Source: Asanoa hainanensis | GTDB taxonomy: Bacteria; Actinomycetota; Actinomycetes; Mycobacteriales; Micromonosporaceae | Assembly (NCBI RefSeq): GCF_900188485.1 | Contig: NZ_FZPH01000001.1 | Span: forward strand, 124,001 to 188,000 | Length of the DNA stretch: 64,000 nucleotides | Reading direction: 5' to 3' | In this document: positions 44,602-53,367 of the stretch, piece after piece | How positions within the stretch are numbered: the first letter of the stretch is position 1 | How the letters are laid out: each line of letters starts with the position of its first letter | Notes under the pieces: generated by a model | Databases searched by the model: none | Told to the model about the DNA's origin: nothing | What the model saw: the letters and a program-made list of their open reading frames with translations, nothing else | Position numbers and translations under genes: made by a program

Positions 44602-45896
44602 GCCTGGCGCTGTGCGCCGACGTCGGGTCGACGTACACGAAGGTCGTCGTGGTCGACCTGGCCGGCGGCGAGGTGGTCGCGGCGGCCGACCGGCCGACGA
44701 CCGCGGGCACCGACGTGCTGCACGGTCTGGACGCGGCGGCGGCCGCCACCGGCGTCACCGTTCCCGCTGATCGCTGGTACGTGTGCTCGTCGGCCGGCGG
44801 TGGCCTGCGCCTGGCCGTGGTCGGCTACGAGGCCCTCGTGACGGCCCAGGCGGGCCACCGGGTCGGCCTGTCCGCCGGTGCCCGGGTCGTGCACGTGTCG
44901 GCGGGGCCTCTGGATTCCCTGGCCGAGCTTCGCGCCGCCCGGCCGGACGTGGTGCTGCTGGTCGGCGGCACCGACGGCGGCGACGCGGCCGTCCTGACGC
45001 ACAACGCGCGGCGGCTGGCCCGGGCGCGGTGGCGGATCCCGGTGGTGCTGGCCGGCAACGCGGACGCCCGTGACGAGCTGACAGCGGTGTTGGCGGACGC
45101 CGGGGTACCCGTCACCGCGACCGGCAACGTTCTGCCCCGCATCGGCGTCTTGGAGCCGTCCCCGGCCCGGGCGGCGATCCGTGACGTGTTCCTGTCGCAC
45201 GTGATCGGCGGCAAGCGGCTCTCGAAGGGCCGCCGGTTCCCGTCCCTGGTTCGCGCGGCCACCCCGGACGCGGTGCTGACCGGTGTGGAAACCCTCGCCG
45301 ACCACCTGGGCGGCGACCTCCTGGTGGTGGACGTGGGCGGCGCGACCACGGACGTCTACTCGGTGCTGACCCCCGACGGCCGCAGCGACGACGTCGCCGG
45401 CACGCTGTGGCGCTCCCGCACGGTCGAGGGCGACCTCGGCATGCGCTGGACGGCCCCGGACGTCATCGCCGCCGCCACCGCCGAACGCCTGCCCGTCGAC
45501 GACGGGCTCGAGGCCGCCGCCGCCAAGCGGGCCGGGGCGCCCGGGTTCGTGCCCGACAGCGACGCCGAGCGGGCTCTGGACCGTCGGATAGCGGCCCTGG
45601 CGGCCACCGTGGCGGTCCGGCGACACGCCCGGGATCCCGCGGGCCGGATCGCCCGGGATCTGCGCGACGTGCGGCTCCTCGTCGGGTCCGGTGGGGTGCT
45701 GCGGCACGCCGCGCCGGGCGAGGCCAAGGAGGTGCTCGACGCGGTGCTGACGGACTACGCCGGCGGGTGGCCGGTGCCGCGGGCCGCGCACCCGGTGGTC
45801 GACGGGTCCTATGTGCTGGCCGCCGCCGGGCTGCTCGCCGCGGACCATCCGAACGCCGCCCGGGCGCTCCTCGATCGGCACCTGCGCGGGGCCTGA
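44598..45896 (+). CDS. MutL-like ASKHA ATPase, probable aminomutase reactivase
   Basis: A 432-residue protein of the MutL/GlmL family (glutamate mutase-associated, not the mismatch repair protein). ATPase motifs are ADVGSTYTKVVVVD at the start and VVDVGGATTDVYSV near residue 240. Family members accompany adenosylcobalamin mutases and are thought to exchange damaged cofactor. GTG at 44598 overlaps the kal stop. In this operon its likely client is KamDE. No separate partner chaperone (KamB/KamC or OraE-type) is seen, so it may act alone. Confidence 0.85.
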   Translation: MSLALCADVGSTYTKVVVVDLAGGEVVAAADRPTTAGTDVLHGLDAAAAATGVTVPADRWYVCSSAGGGLRLAVVGYEALVTAQAGHRVGLSAGARVVHVSAGPLDSLAELRAARPDVVLLVGGTDGGDAAVLTHNARRLARARWRIPVVLAGNADARDELTAVLADAGVPVTATGNVLPRIGVLEPSPARAAIRDVFLSHVIGGKRLSKGRRFPSLVRAATPDAVLTGVETLADHLGGDLLVVDVGGATTDVYSVLTPDGRSDDVAGTLWRSRTVEGDLGMRWTAPDVIAAATAERLPVDDGLEAAAAKRAGAPGFVPDSDAERALDRRIAALAATVAVRRHARDPAGRIARDLRDVRLLVGSGGVLRHAAPGEAKEVLDAVLTDYAGGWPVPRAAHPVVDGSYVLAAAGLLAADHPNAARALLDRHLRGA

Positions 45897-46433
45897 TCGG
45901 GCATCCGCGGGCGCCGATCAAGCCGCAAACCCAACACGCCGACGGCGACACGCCGGAACGCGGAATCCGGTGTCCCGCAACGGTTGACACGCACCCCGGT
46001 GCGCCGCGTACCGTCGTTGAGTCCTACAACGGGAAGCGATCTGTCGTTCGCTCTTCCCTCACTCCCGCTGGCCGAGCGGGGCCGACGGTCCGCGACCGTC
46101 CGGCGCCTGCGGCGGCCAGGTCCAGCGGGTCGAGGGGACGGCCGGCGCGGGGCGGCGCACCGGGCCGCCACGAACGACCGCTCGCCGATTCCGGTGTACG
46201 GGCAAAGGGGGTAGGCGCGGCCAGTAGACAACGGCCCGGCGGGGGTATCCAACCGTCGTCCGGTCGGAACGAAGGTCACGCGGACGGCCTTTGCCGCACC
46301 GGCCGGGGATGGGCCTGGGAGCATCGGGGCGTGATCGCGAGGTCACGCCCCGATTTCTTTGGCGTCTCAGCTGTTCGGCACAGCTCGCGATCTTGAGTGT
46401 GGCCTGCCGTACCCTTCCCCGCATGGGTGAGCG
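45897..46433 (+). other. 537-bp interval, promoter and terminator but no gene
   Basis: No coding region is convincing. A TTGACA (45984-45989) with TACCGT (46009-46014), 19 bases apart, resembles a promoter. A 12-bp hairpin with a T-rich tail follows at 46323-46360. Together they would define a roughly 330-base transcript. It could be a small RNA or the leader of the lnt operon. Confidence 0.4.
46323..46360 (+). terminator. rho-independent terminator before lnt
   Basis: ATCGGGGCGTGA (46323-46334) pairs perfectly with TCACGCCCCGAT (46343-46354), followed by TTCTTT. It may end the lysine operon transcript or a separate small RNA. Confidence 0.75.
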
Positions 46434-48110
46434 ATGGTGACCATGGTCGAGGCGGCCCCCGAGACGGTCGTGCCGCCGGCCCCGCGGCCGCTGCCGGGCA
46501 AGATAGCGGTGCCGCTGGCGCTCGCGGCGGGCCTGACCCAGCTGCTCGCGTTCCCCCGCTACGACCTGTGGTGGCTCGCACCCGTCTCCGTCGCCCTGCT
46601 CGCCGCCGCGGTCCACCGCCGCCGCGCGCTCGCCGGTGCCGGGCTGGGCCTGCTCGCCGGGCTGGTGTTCTTCGGCCCGCTGCTCGAGTGGACGAACCTG
46701 CACACCGGCATGCTGCCGTGGATCCTGCTGTTCGTCGCCGAGTCGCTGTTCGTCGCGCTGCTGGGCGCCGCGGCCGCGTACGCGAGCCCGCTCGTCGACC
46801 GGCACCGCTGGACCTGGCCCCTGCTGACCGGGCTGCTCTGGGTCGGCCAGGAGGCCGCCCGCGACCGGCTCCCGTTCGGCGGCTTCCCCTGGGGTCGCCT
46901 CGCGTTCAGCCAGGGAGACGCGCCCACGCTGCGGTTCGCGTCCCTCGGCGGCGCCCCGCTCGTCACGTTCGTCGTCGCGCTCGCCGGCGGCCTGCTGGTC
47001 GCGGCGGTGTGGCGGCGGCGGGGCCTGCCCAGCGTGCTGCTCGGCGCCGGCGCCGTGGCCACCACCGTCGTCGGCTTCCTGGTCCCCGTCGGTGGCGGCG
47101 CCGGGCAGCAGCCGGTGCGGGTCGCGATCGTGCAGGGCAACGTGCCCCGCCTCGGCCTCGACTTCAACGCCCAGCGCCGCGCCGTGCTCGAGAACCACGT
47201 CACCGGGACCGTCGAGCTCGCCGGGCGGGTCGCCACCGGGCAGGAGCGCAAGCCCGACCTGGTCATCTGGCCGGAGAACTCCAGCGACGTCGACCCGTTC
47301 CTCGACCCTGAGGCGGCCGCCGCGATCACCCGCGCCGCCGACTCGATCCAGGCGCCGATCCTGGTCGGTGCGGTGCTGCGTGGCCCCGGCGAGAACGAGG
47401 TCCGCAACGCCGGCGTCGTCTGGCTGCCCGGGCAGGGCGCCGACGAGTCCCGGATGTACGTCAAGCAGCACCCGGTGCCGTTCGCCGAGTACATCCCGCT
47501 GCGGAACATCGCCCGCATGGTCAGCAAGGAGGTCGACCGGGTCCGGTCGGACTTCGTCGCCGGTGACAAGCCGGGCGTCCTGGACATGGGTGCGGCCACG
47601 ATCGGCGACGTGATCTGCTTCGAGGTCGCCTACGACGGCATCGTCCGCGACACCGTGACCGCCGGCGGCGGCATCCTGGCCGTGCAGACGAACAACGCGA
47701 CGTTCGACGAGTCCGAGGCCCGCCAGCAGCTGGCCATGGTGCGGCTGCGGGCCGTCGAGCACGGGCGGGACTCGCTGATGGCGTCGACGGTCGGGGTGTC
47801 CGGTTTCGTGACGTCCGACGGCGCGGTGCACCAGGAGACCGGATTCAACACCCCGGGAGTCGTGGTCGCCGAACTCACGCCGCGCGCAACGCGTACGCTT
47901 GCTACGCAGTTGGGCTATTGGCCCGAGATGGTGCTGTCCGGGCTCGCGGTGGCCGCGCTGGTCGCCACGGCCGTGATCCGGCGCCGCCGGCCTGTGCCCG
48001 GGACACCCGGCGGAGCAGGCGCGGATCCGGCACCATTGGCATCAGCACCACCACACACAGCATCGACGCCGGCGGACGAGGGCGACGGGTCGCGAACGGA
48101 GGCAGGGTGA
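46434..48110 (+). CDS. lnt: apolipoprotein N-acyltransferase
   Basis: A 558-residue enzyme with about seven N-terminal membrane helices (to about residue 215) and a C-terminal nitrilase domain. The catalytic triad is seen in IWPENSSDVD (Glu), MYVKQHPVPF (Lys) and GDVICFEVAYD (Cys). It N-acylates the lipid-modified cysteine of lipoproteins at the membrane. Its stop overlaps the start of the mannosyltransferase gene. In mycobacteria the two can form one fused protein; here they are separate. ATG 46434 or 46443 could be used. Confidence 0.93.
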   Translation: MVTMVEAAPETVVPPAPRPLPGKIAVPLALAAGLTQLLAFPRYDLWWLAPVSVALLAAAVHRRRALAGAGLGLLAGLVFFGPLLEWTNLHTGMLPWILLFVAESLFVALLGAAAAYASPLVDRHRWTWPLLTGLLWVGQEAARDRLPFGGFPWGRLAFSQGDAPTLRFASLGGAPLVTFVVALAGGLLVAAVWRRRGLPSVLLGAGAVATTVVGFLVPVGGGAGQQPVRVAIVQGNVPRLGLDFNAQRRAVLENHVTGTVELAGRVATGQERKPDLVIWPENSSDVDPFLDPEAAAAITRAADSIQAPILVGAVLRGPGENEVRNAGVVWLPGQGADESRMYVKQHPVPFAEYIPLRNIARMVSKEVDRVRSDFVAGDKPGVLDMGAATIGDVICFEVAYDGIVRDTVTAGGGILAVQTNNATFDESEARQQLAMVRLRAVEHGRDSLMASTVGVSGFVTSDGAVHQETGFNTPGVVVAELTPRATRTLATQLGYWPEMVLSGLAVAALVATAVIRRRRPVPGTPGGAGADPAPLASAPPHTASTPADEGDGSRTEAG

Positions 48111-48904
48111 GCGAGGGCAACACGCCGGTTGGCGACGTGACGGAGGGCTATCCCGGCGTCGGGCGGGTGCTCGTCGTAGTGCCCACCTACAACGAGGCCG
48201 ACAACCTCGAGGTCATCGTCGGCCGGATCCGGCGCGCGGTGCCCGCCGTCGAGGTCCTGGTCGCCGACGACAACAGCCCCGACGGCACCGGCGAGATCGC
48301 CGACCGGCTCGCGGCCGCCGACGAGCAGATCCACGTGCTGCACCGCCCCGGCAAGGCCGGCCTCGGCGCCGCCTACGTGCAGGGCTTCCGGTGGGCGATC
48401 GACCACGGTTACGACGCCGTCGTCGAGATGGACGCCGACGGCTCCCACGCCCCCGAACAGCTGTCCCAGCTGCTCGACGCCGCCCGCACCGCCGACGCCG
48501 TGATCGGCTCGCGGTGGACGCCCGGCGGCAAGGTCGTCAACTGGCCCTGGCACCGGTTCGTGATCTCCCGCGTCGGCAACACGTACGTGCGGCTCGCGCT
48601 GGGCATGCCCCACGGCGACGCGACCGGCGGCTACCGCGTCTACAAGATCCCCGTCCTGGAGAAGATCGACTTCGAGTCGGTGTCGTCGCAGGGCTACTCG
48701 TTCCAGGTCGAGCTGACCTGGCGTACGCACAAGGCCGGTTTCCGGATCGTCGAAGTGCCGATCACCTTCGCGGAACGCGAGCGGGGCGCGAGCAAGATGA
48801 GCTCGTCGATCGTCCGCGAGGCCCTGATGCGGGTCACCGTGTGGGGCCTGCGTTCCCGCCGGGACGCGCTGTTCGGCCGCCGCGACACCGGGGACAAACC
48901 CTGA
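48107..48904 (+). CDS. ppm1: polyprenol monophosphomannose synthase
   Basis: A 265-residue GT2 glycosyltransferase. It has VVPTYNEADNLE, ADDNSPDGT, the metal-binding VVEMDADGSHAPEQ, and GSRWTPGG, all typical of Dpm1/Ppm1. It makes polyprenyl-phosphate-mannose for lipoglycan assembly and protein O-mannosylation. GTG at 48107 has GGAGG upstream and overlaps lnt by four bases, so the two are coupled. It has no C-terminal membrane helices, as in the soluble class that relies on a membrane partner. Confidence 0.93.
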   Translation: MSEGNTPVGDVTEGYPGVGRVLVVVPTYNEADNLEVIVGRIRRAVPAVEVLVADDNSPDGTGEIADRLAAADEQIHVLHRPGKAGLGAAYVQGFRWAIDHGYDAVVEMDADGSHAPEQLSQLLDAARTADAVIGSRWTPGGKVVNWPWHRFVISRVGNTYVRLALGMPHGDATGGYRVYKIPVLEKIDFESVSSQGYSFQVELTWRTHKAGFRIVEVPITFAERERGASKMSSSIVREALMRVTVWGLRSRRDALFGRRDTGDKP

Positions 48905-48949
48905 CGCGACCCTGACGCCGGCCGTGCACCCACGTGTCATGCTGGATTG

Positions 48950-49615
48950 ATGCGACGTCGAGGTCTGATCCGTTGGCTGCCGCTGGCGATCCTGCTCACC
49001 GCGGCGGTCGAGATCGCCGTCTTCATCCTGGTCGCGCACCTGATCGGCTTCGGCTTCACGGTCCTGCTGGTGCTGATCGCCTCGGCGGCGGGCGTGTTGC
49101 TGCTGCGCCGCGAGGGAACCCGGGCCTGGCGTGGCTTCAAGGCCGCGGCCGACGCCGGCCAGCCACCGGGAGCCCAGGTCACCGACGGGCTCGTCGGGCT
49201 GTTCGCGGGCGTGCTGCTGGCGATCCCCGGTCTGGTCACCGCCGTGATCGGGATCCTGCTGGCGCTGCCGCCCGGGCGGCAGATCGCCCGGTTCGCGGTG
49301 CGGCGGGCCACGGAGCGGCGGCTCTCGTCCGCGCAGGCCGGTGATCTTTTCGGACCCCGGCGGGTACGGGTGCGGCGCGGCACTCCCCGCCGTCCCGACG
49401 ACGGCGGCGGTGCCGGCGGCCCCGGACAGCCGCCGCCGACGACCGGCCCCGGCCCGGCAGGTCCCACCGTCACCGGCCCGGCCGAGGCCGGCCCGCGGAT
49501 CCACGCGACGACGTCTGGCGCGGGTCCGGCCGGCGACCCCGGCCCCGGCCCCGGCCCCGTGATCGAGGGCGAGGTCGTCGAGGGCGAGATCGTGGAGCCC
49601 GGCCAGCGCCGCTGA
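48950..49615 (+). CDS. fxsA: FxsA-family membrane protein
   Basis: A 221-residue protein with two long hydrophobic stretches in the first half (about residues 8-50 and 80-105) forming the FxsA domain, including VEIAVFILVAHLIGFG and GVLLAIPGLVTAVIGILLALPP. The second half is Gly/Pro-rich and ends with the acidic repeat IEGEVVEGEIVE, common in actinobacterial FxsA. In E. coli FxsA affects phage exclusion by F plasmid; the role here is unknown. Confidence 0.88.
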   Translation: MRRRGLIRWLPLAILLTAAVEIAVFILVAHLIGFGFTVLLVLIASAAGVLLLRREGTRAWRGFKAAADAGQPPGAQVTDGLVGLFAGVLLAIPGLVTAVIGILLALPPGRQIARFAVRRATERRLSSAQAGDLFGPRRVRVRRGTPRRPDDGGGAGGPGQPPPTTGPGPAGPTVTGPAEAGPRIHATTSGAGPAGDPGPGPGPVIEGEVVEGEIVEPGQRR

Positions 49616-49622
49616 ACACGAC

Positions 49623-49660
49623 AGAAAGCCCCCGCACCGGTTTGGGTGCGGGGGCTTTCT
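49623..49660. terminator. bidirectional terminator between fxsA and rbpA
   Basis: A perfect 16-bp stem, AGAAAGCCCCCGCACC (49623-49638) with its complement (49645-49660), 6-base loop. The outer part supplies T-rich ends in both directions for these convergent genes. Confidence 0.92.
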
Positions 49661-49677
49661 CGTCAGCCTCTAGGCGG

Positions 49678-50019
49678 TTACTTACCGCCGCGCCGGGCCC
49701 GGACCTCTTCCAGGCGCTCGGCCAGGATGTCCTCGAGCTCGGCGATGGAGCGCCGCTCCAGGAGCATGTCCCAGTGCGTACGCGGCGGCTTGACCTTCTT
49801 CTGCTCCGGCTCGCTTCCGTCGACCAGCCGGGCCACGCTGCCGTCGAACTTGCACTCCCAGGTCATCGGGACCTCGGCGTCGACTGCGAACGGCACCTCG
49901 AACTGGTGCCCCTTCGCGCACAGGTACTCGCGGGTCTGGCGTGGGGCGAGCTCGGTGTTGCGGTCGGATTCGTAGCTGACTGCGCCTAGACGGCTGCCGC
50001 GCAGCATGCGCTCGCCCAT
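49678..50019 (-). CDS. rbpA: RNA polymerase-binding protein RbpA
   Basis: A 113-residue actinobacterial transcription factor that binds the principal sigma factor and stabilises open complexes. Conserved parts are YLCAKGHQFEVPFAVDAEVPMTWEC (core domain) and THWDMLLERRSIAELEDILAERL (sigma-interacting helix). The start MGERMLRGSRLGAVSYESD is typical. Upstream lies a promoter of the SigR type. It converges on fxsA with a shared terminator. Confidence 0.96.
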   Translation of the reverse strand: MGERMLRGSRLGAVSYESDRNTELAPRQTREYLCAKGHQFEVPFAVDAEVPMTWECKFDGSVARLVDGSEPEQKKVKPPRTHWDMLLERRSIAELEDILAERLEEVRARRGGK

Positions 50020-50065
50020 GATCGGCTCTTCCCCTCGGTCGTCTTGCTAGTAGTCCACACGAAAC

Positions 50066-50092
50066 AACGACGGGAGAAGCCGGGGGATTCCC
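50066..50092 (-). promoter_or_regulatory. SigR-type promoter of rbpA
   Basis: On the minus strand GGGAAT (complement of 50087-50092) is followed after exactly 18 bases by GTT (complement of 50066-50068). This matches the SigR consensus GGGAAT-N18/19-GTT, and rbpA is an established SigR target in streptomycetes. The predicted leader is about 40 bases. It suggests rbpA induction by disulfide stress here too. Confidence 0.7.
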
Positions 50093-50252
50093 GGCACTCA
50101 CGCGCGTCTCGCTCCTTACAAAGGTACGTCGTCGTAAACGGTCAGAGCGTAGCGGCAGACGCGCGTTCATGAGCGGTTGTCCGACAGCGCGCCCCCGGAG
50201 TTCTGGCACCCAGTGTCCGTTATGTACGGGGTGTCCGCGGGCAAACGTCCGT

Positions 50253-51365
50253 TCAGCCGATGCGATCTAGGTCACCAGTCTCGCCAACCTGTGCGACAGC
50301 TGTGGATCTCGGCTCGGGCGTGGCGGCGCGGGCCGCACCGAGGGAGGCGAGGGCGGCCGCGAGGTCACCGACCTGCCCGGCGAGCTGGGCGACCCGGTCG
50401 CGGGCGGCGTCGCGCTCGGCGGTCGCCTCGGCGAGCCGGGCCCGCAGCTCGGCGTGCGCGGCCTGGGCCGCCTCCCTGACCTGCTGCTGGACCTTCTCGC
50501 GCTGCCCGGCCCGGTCGCGTTCGGCGGCGAGCTCCTGCTCGGCGACCGCGGTGGCGGCCCGGGCCTCGTCGGCAGTGGCGGTCGCCGCGGCGGCGTCCTT
50601 GCGGGCCTCTGCGGCGGCCTGGGTGGCCGCGGTCGCCTCGGCACGGAACCGGGCCGCCTGCTCGACCGCGCTCGCGGCGTTGTCGGTGGCGCGGCGGGCG
50701 TCGGCGAGCGCGGTGTCCCGTTCCCGACTCAGATCGGCGACCTGCCGCCCGCTGGCCTCGAGCTCACCACGCAGCGCGCGCACGTCCCGCCGGGCCGCGT
50801 CCCGGTCAGCCTCGGCCTGGGCCCGCAGCGCGGCGGCGGCCGACGCGGCCTGCCGGGCGCCGTCACTGACCCGCTCGGCCTCGCGCGCGCGGACCAGGGC
50901 CTCGTCGGCCTCCCGGCGAGCGGTGTCGGCGGCGTCCTTGGCGGTAGCGGCGTCGCGCTGGGCCCGGTCGCGCTCCTGCCGGGCGGCGTGCGCGTCGGCA
51001 CCGCTGCGCTCGGCGGCGTGGCGGGCGTCGTCGCGCTCGGTCTGCGCGGCCGCGACGGCCGTGGCCGCCTCGGCCCGCACCTGCGCGACCTGCCGCTCGA
51101 CCCCGGCCGGCGACAGCTCGGCGTGCAGGGCGTCGGAGAGCGTCTCGACGACCTGGTCGAGCCGGTCGACGACCTCCCACGTGCGGGCGAGCTGCCCGGT
51201 CAGCCCGGGAGCGCCTCGCTGGCGCATCCGCGCGTTACGGGAGGCCTTCTGGCACTCGCCGTCGTTGTCGCGGCAGTAACGGAAGGGCCGCCCGGCACCC
51301 ACGTTCTGCTCGACGGGGCGACCACAGTGGGCGCAGGACCGGGTCTCGGCGGCAACGGTGTCCAC
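50253..51365 (-). CDS. zinc-ribbon coiled-coil protein of unknown function
   Basis: A 370-residue protein. The first 40 residues hold Cys11, Cys14, Cys31 and Cys38, a probable zinc site (CAHCGRPVEQ, FRYCRDNDGEC). A helical linker follows, then about 270 residues of almost uninterrupted Ala/Arg/Glu-rich coiled coil (about 85-345) and a short tail. It resembles architectures of DNA-binding, KfrA-like or structural coiled-coil proteins, but no family was recognised. It is encoded alone, 233 bp upstream of rbpA on the same strand. Confidence 0.75.
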   Translation of the reverse strand: MDTVAAETRSCAHCGRPVEQNVGAGRPFRYCRDNDGECQKASRNARMRQRGAPGLTGQLARTWEVVDRLDQVVETLSDALHAELSPAGVERQVAQVRAEAATAVAAAQTERDDARHAAERSGADAHAARQERDRAQRDAATAKDAADTARREADEALVRAREAERVSDGARQAASAAAALRAQAEADRDAARRDVRALRGELEASGRQVADLSRERDTALADARRATDNAASAVEQAARFRAEATAATQAAAEARKDAAAATATADEARAATAVAEQELAAERDRAGQREKVQQQVREAAQAAHAELRARLAEATAERDAARDRVAQLAGQVGDLAAALASLGAARAATPEPRSTAVAQVGETGDLDRIG

Positions 51366-51539
51366 GGTGAACGCACGCTACCGACCCAGCCGCGCCGCAC
51401 CACCACGCCGCGCCGCTGGGCTCTGCACCCAGATCCGCACCGTTCGACGTGCCCGACGCGAACATGATGGCGCTGGCCCTTCGACCCGGCGGGAAAGGTC
51501 CCGGCAGGCACCACCCCGCTACGCGGAGGCGTTCGGGGT

Positions 51540-52340
51540 CTAGCGGTCCAGGTTGCGGTAGCGGGCCACCGACAGCGGGAAGAAGATCGCGATCAGGGCG
51601 ACCGGCCACACGATCGCCATCAGGATCGCGTGTTGGGCTACCCAGGAGTCGCCGCCCCAGCCCGGGTTGCCGAACAGCTCCCGGGCAGCGCCGACCGTTG
51701 ACGACAGGGGGTTCCACTCGGCGATCGTGCCCAGCCAGCCCGGCATCGTCGACGGCGCCGCGAAGGTGTTCGAGAGGAAGCCCAGCGGCCAGACCAGGAT
51801 CTGGACCGCGACCAGGGCACCTTCGCCGCGGACGACCAGGCCCAGGTAGATGCCGATCCAGAGCATCGCGAAGCGCAGCAGCAGCAACAGGCCGAACGCG
51901 GCCAGGGCCGCCGCCAGGCCCGAGTGCCAGCGCCAGCCGATGGCCAGGCCGGCCAGCACCAGGACGGCCAGTGAGACGACCGCGTTGAGCAGGTCCGCGA
52001 CGCTGCGGCCGACCACGACCGCCGAGGACGCCATCGGCATCGAGCGGAACCGGTCGGTGACGCCCCGGGACACGTCGGTCTTGATGGCCTGGAACGTGCC
52101 CTCCAGGCCGAACACCATGGTCAGGGCCAGGGTGCCGGGGATCAGGAACTCCCGATAGCCGGCCGCGCCCGAGCCGCCGGGGACGGTCATGCCGCCGCCG
52201 AGCAGGTAGCCGAACATCAGCACGATCATCACCGGGAACAGCAGCCCGATGACGAGCTGGGCCGGCTGCCGCGCCCAGTGGTCGAGGTCGCGGCGGGTCA
52301 GGGTGGCGCCGTCGGCGAGCGCCCAACGCAGCCGGTTCAC
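51540..52340 (-). CDS. ABC-2 type transporter permease (DrrB-like)
   Basis: A 266-residue permease with six hydrophobic segments and the ABC-2 pattern [35 protein letters not shown] and [24 protein letters not shown]. With the overlapping ATPase gene it forms a DrrAB-type drug exporter. GTG at 52340 overlaps the ATPase stop by four bases. Both are divergent from the TetR gene at 53368. The exported compound is unknown. Confidence 0.92.
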   Translation of the reverse strand: MNRLRWALADGATLTRRDLDHWARQPAQLVIGLLFPVMIVLMFGYLLGGGMTVPGGSGAAGYREFLIPGTLALTMVFGLEGTFQAIKTDVSRGVTDRFRSMPMASSAVVVGRSVADLLNAVVSLAVLVLAGLAIGWRWHSGLAAALAAFGLLLLLRFAMLWIGIYLGLVVRGEGALVAVQILVWPLGFLSNTFAAPSTMPGWLGTIAEWNPLSSTVGAARELFGNPGWGGDSWVAQHAILMAIVWPVALIAIFFPLSVARYRNLDR

Positions 52341-53287
52341 GCGGTCACCTTCTCGTGGTCGGGGGCGGTCAGGTGCAGGAAGACCTCGTCGAGGGTGGGC
52401 CGGCGCAGGGTCACGTCCTCGACCGCGATCCCCTCGTCGGCGAGCGCGCGTACGGTCGCCGTCAGTGCCGCCATCCGGTCGGAGACCGCGACGCCGACGC
52501 GGCGGTTGTCCTCGTCGGTGTCCGGGGTGTTGCCGGTGATCCGGGCCAGCAGAGCAGCCGCCGCGCCCAGGGAGGCCAGCGAGGACACCACCACGTCGAT
52601 GCGGTCCCCGCCGAGCTGTCCCTTGAGGGCCGACGGCGTACCCGTGGCGATGACCCGGCCGTGGTCGATGACCGTGACCTGGTCGGCGAGCCGGTCCACC
52701 TCCTCCAGGTACTGGGTCGTGAGCAGCACCGTCGTGCCGCCGGCGACCAGGGCGCGGACCGCGTCCCAGACCTCGCCGCGGCTGCGCGGGTCGAGGCCCG
52801 TGGTCGGCTCGTCGAGGAACAGCACCGGCGGCGCCGTGATCAGGCTCGCGGCCAGGTCGAGGCGGCGGCGCATGCCACCGGAGTACGTGCTGACCGCGCG
52901 CGATCCGGTGTCGGACAGGCCGAACTCTGACAGCAGCTCGGCCGCGCGGGAACGGGCCCGGGCGCGGCCCAGGTGGTGCAGGCGGCCGAACATCTCCAGG
53001 TTCTGCCGGCCCGACAGGATCTCGTCGACCGCCGCGTGCTGGCCGACCAGGCCGATGTGGGCGCGTACCCGGTCGGGGTCGCGGCGCACGTCGAAACCCG
53101 CCACCGTCGCCGTGCCGTCGGTGGCGCGCAGCAGCGTGGTCAGGATCCGCACGAGCGTGGTCTTGCCCGCGCCGTTCGGGCCGAGCAGCCCGTGCACCGA
53201 GCCCGCCGGTATCGCCAGGTCGACGCCGGCTAACGCCTCGACCGGGCCGAACCGGCGGCGCAGGGCATGCGCCGTCACTGCCTCCAT
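52337..53287 (-). CDS. ABC transporter ATP-binding protein (DrrA-like)
   Basis: A 316-residue ATPase with Walker [10 protein letters not shown] (near residue 42), signature [14 protein letters not shown], Walker [14 protein letters not shown] and the C-terminal DrrA extension that ends in [14 protein letters not shown]. The ATG at 53287 has AAGGGG six bases upstream. It is the first gene of the exporter operon, whose promoter overlaps two palindromes shared with the divergent TetR gene. Confidence 0.94.
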   Translation of the reverse strand: MEAVTAHALRRRFGPVEALAGVDLAIPAGSVHGLLGPNGAGKTTLVRILTTLLRATDGTATVAGFDVRRDPDRVRAHIGLVGQHAAVDEILSGRQNLEMFGRLHHLGRARARSRAAELLSEFGLSDTGSRAVSTYSGGMRRRLDLAASLITAPPVLFLDEPTTGLDPRSRGEVWDAVRALVAGGTTVLLTTQYLEEVDRLADQVTVIDHGRVIATGTPSALKGQLGGDRIDVVVSSLASLGAAAALLARITGNTPDTDEDNRRVGVAVSDRMAALTATVRALADEGIAVEDVTLRRPTLDEVFLHLTAPDHEKVTA

Positions 53288-53313
53288 GGGCCACCCCTTA
53301 TGATCAGTACGCT

Positions 53314-53350
53314 GTACGGGACGTTCCGTACGGCGTACGGTACACCGTAC
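53314..53350. promoter_or_regulatory. paired TetR operators between exporter and regulator
   Basis: Two palindromes: GTACGGGACGTTCCGTAC (53314-53331, near perfect) and GTACGGTACACCGTAC (53335-53350, 7-bp perfect arms). Their centres are 20 bp apart, about two helical turns. They occupy most of the 80-bp divergent interval, so a TetR dimer pair could repress both sides. Confidence 0.75.
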
Positions 53351-53367
53351 GGAACGAGGTGCCAAAC

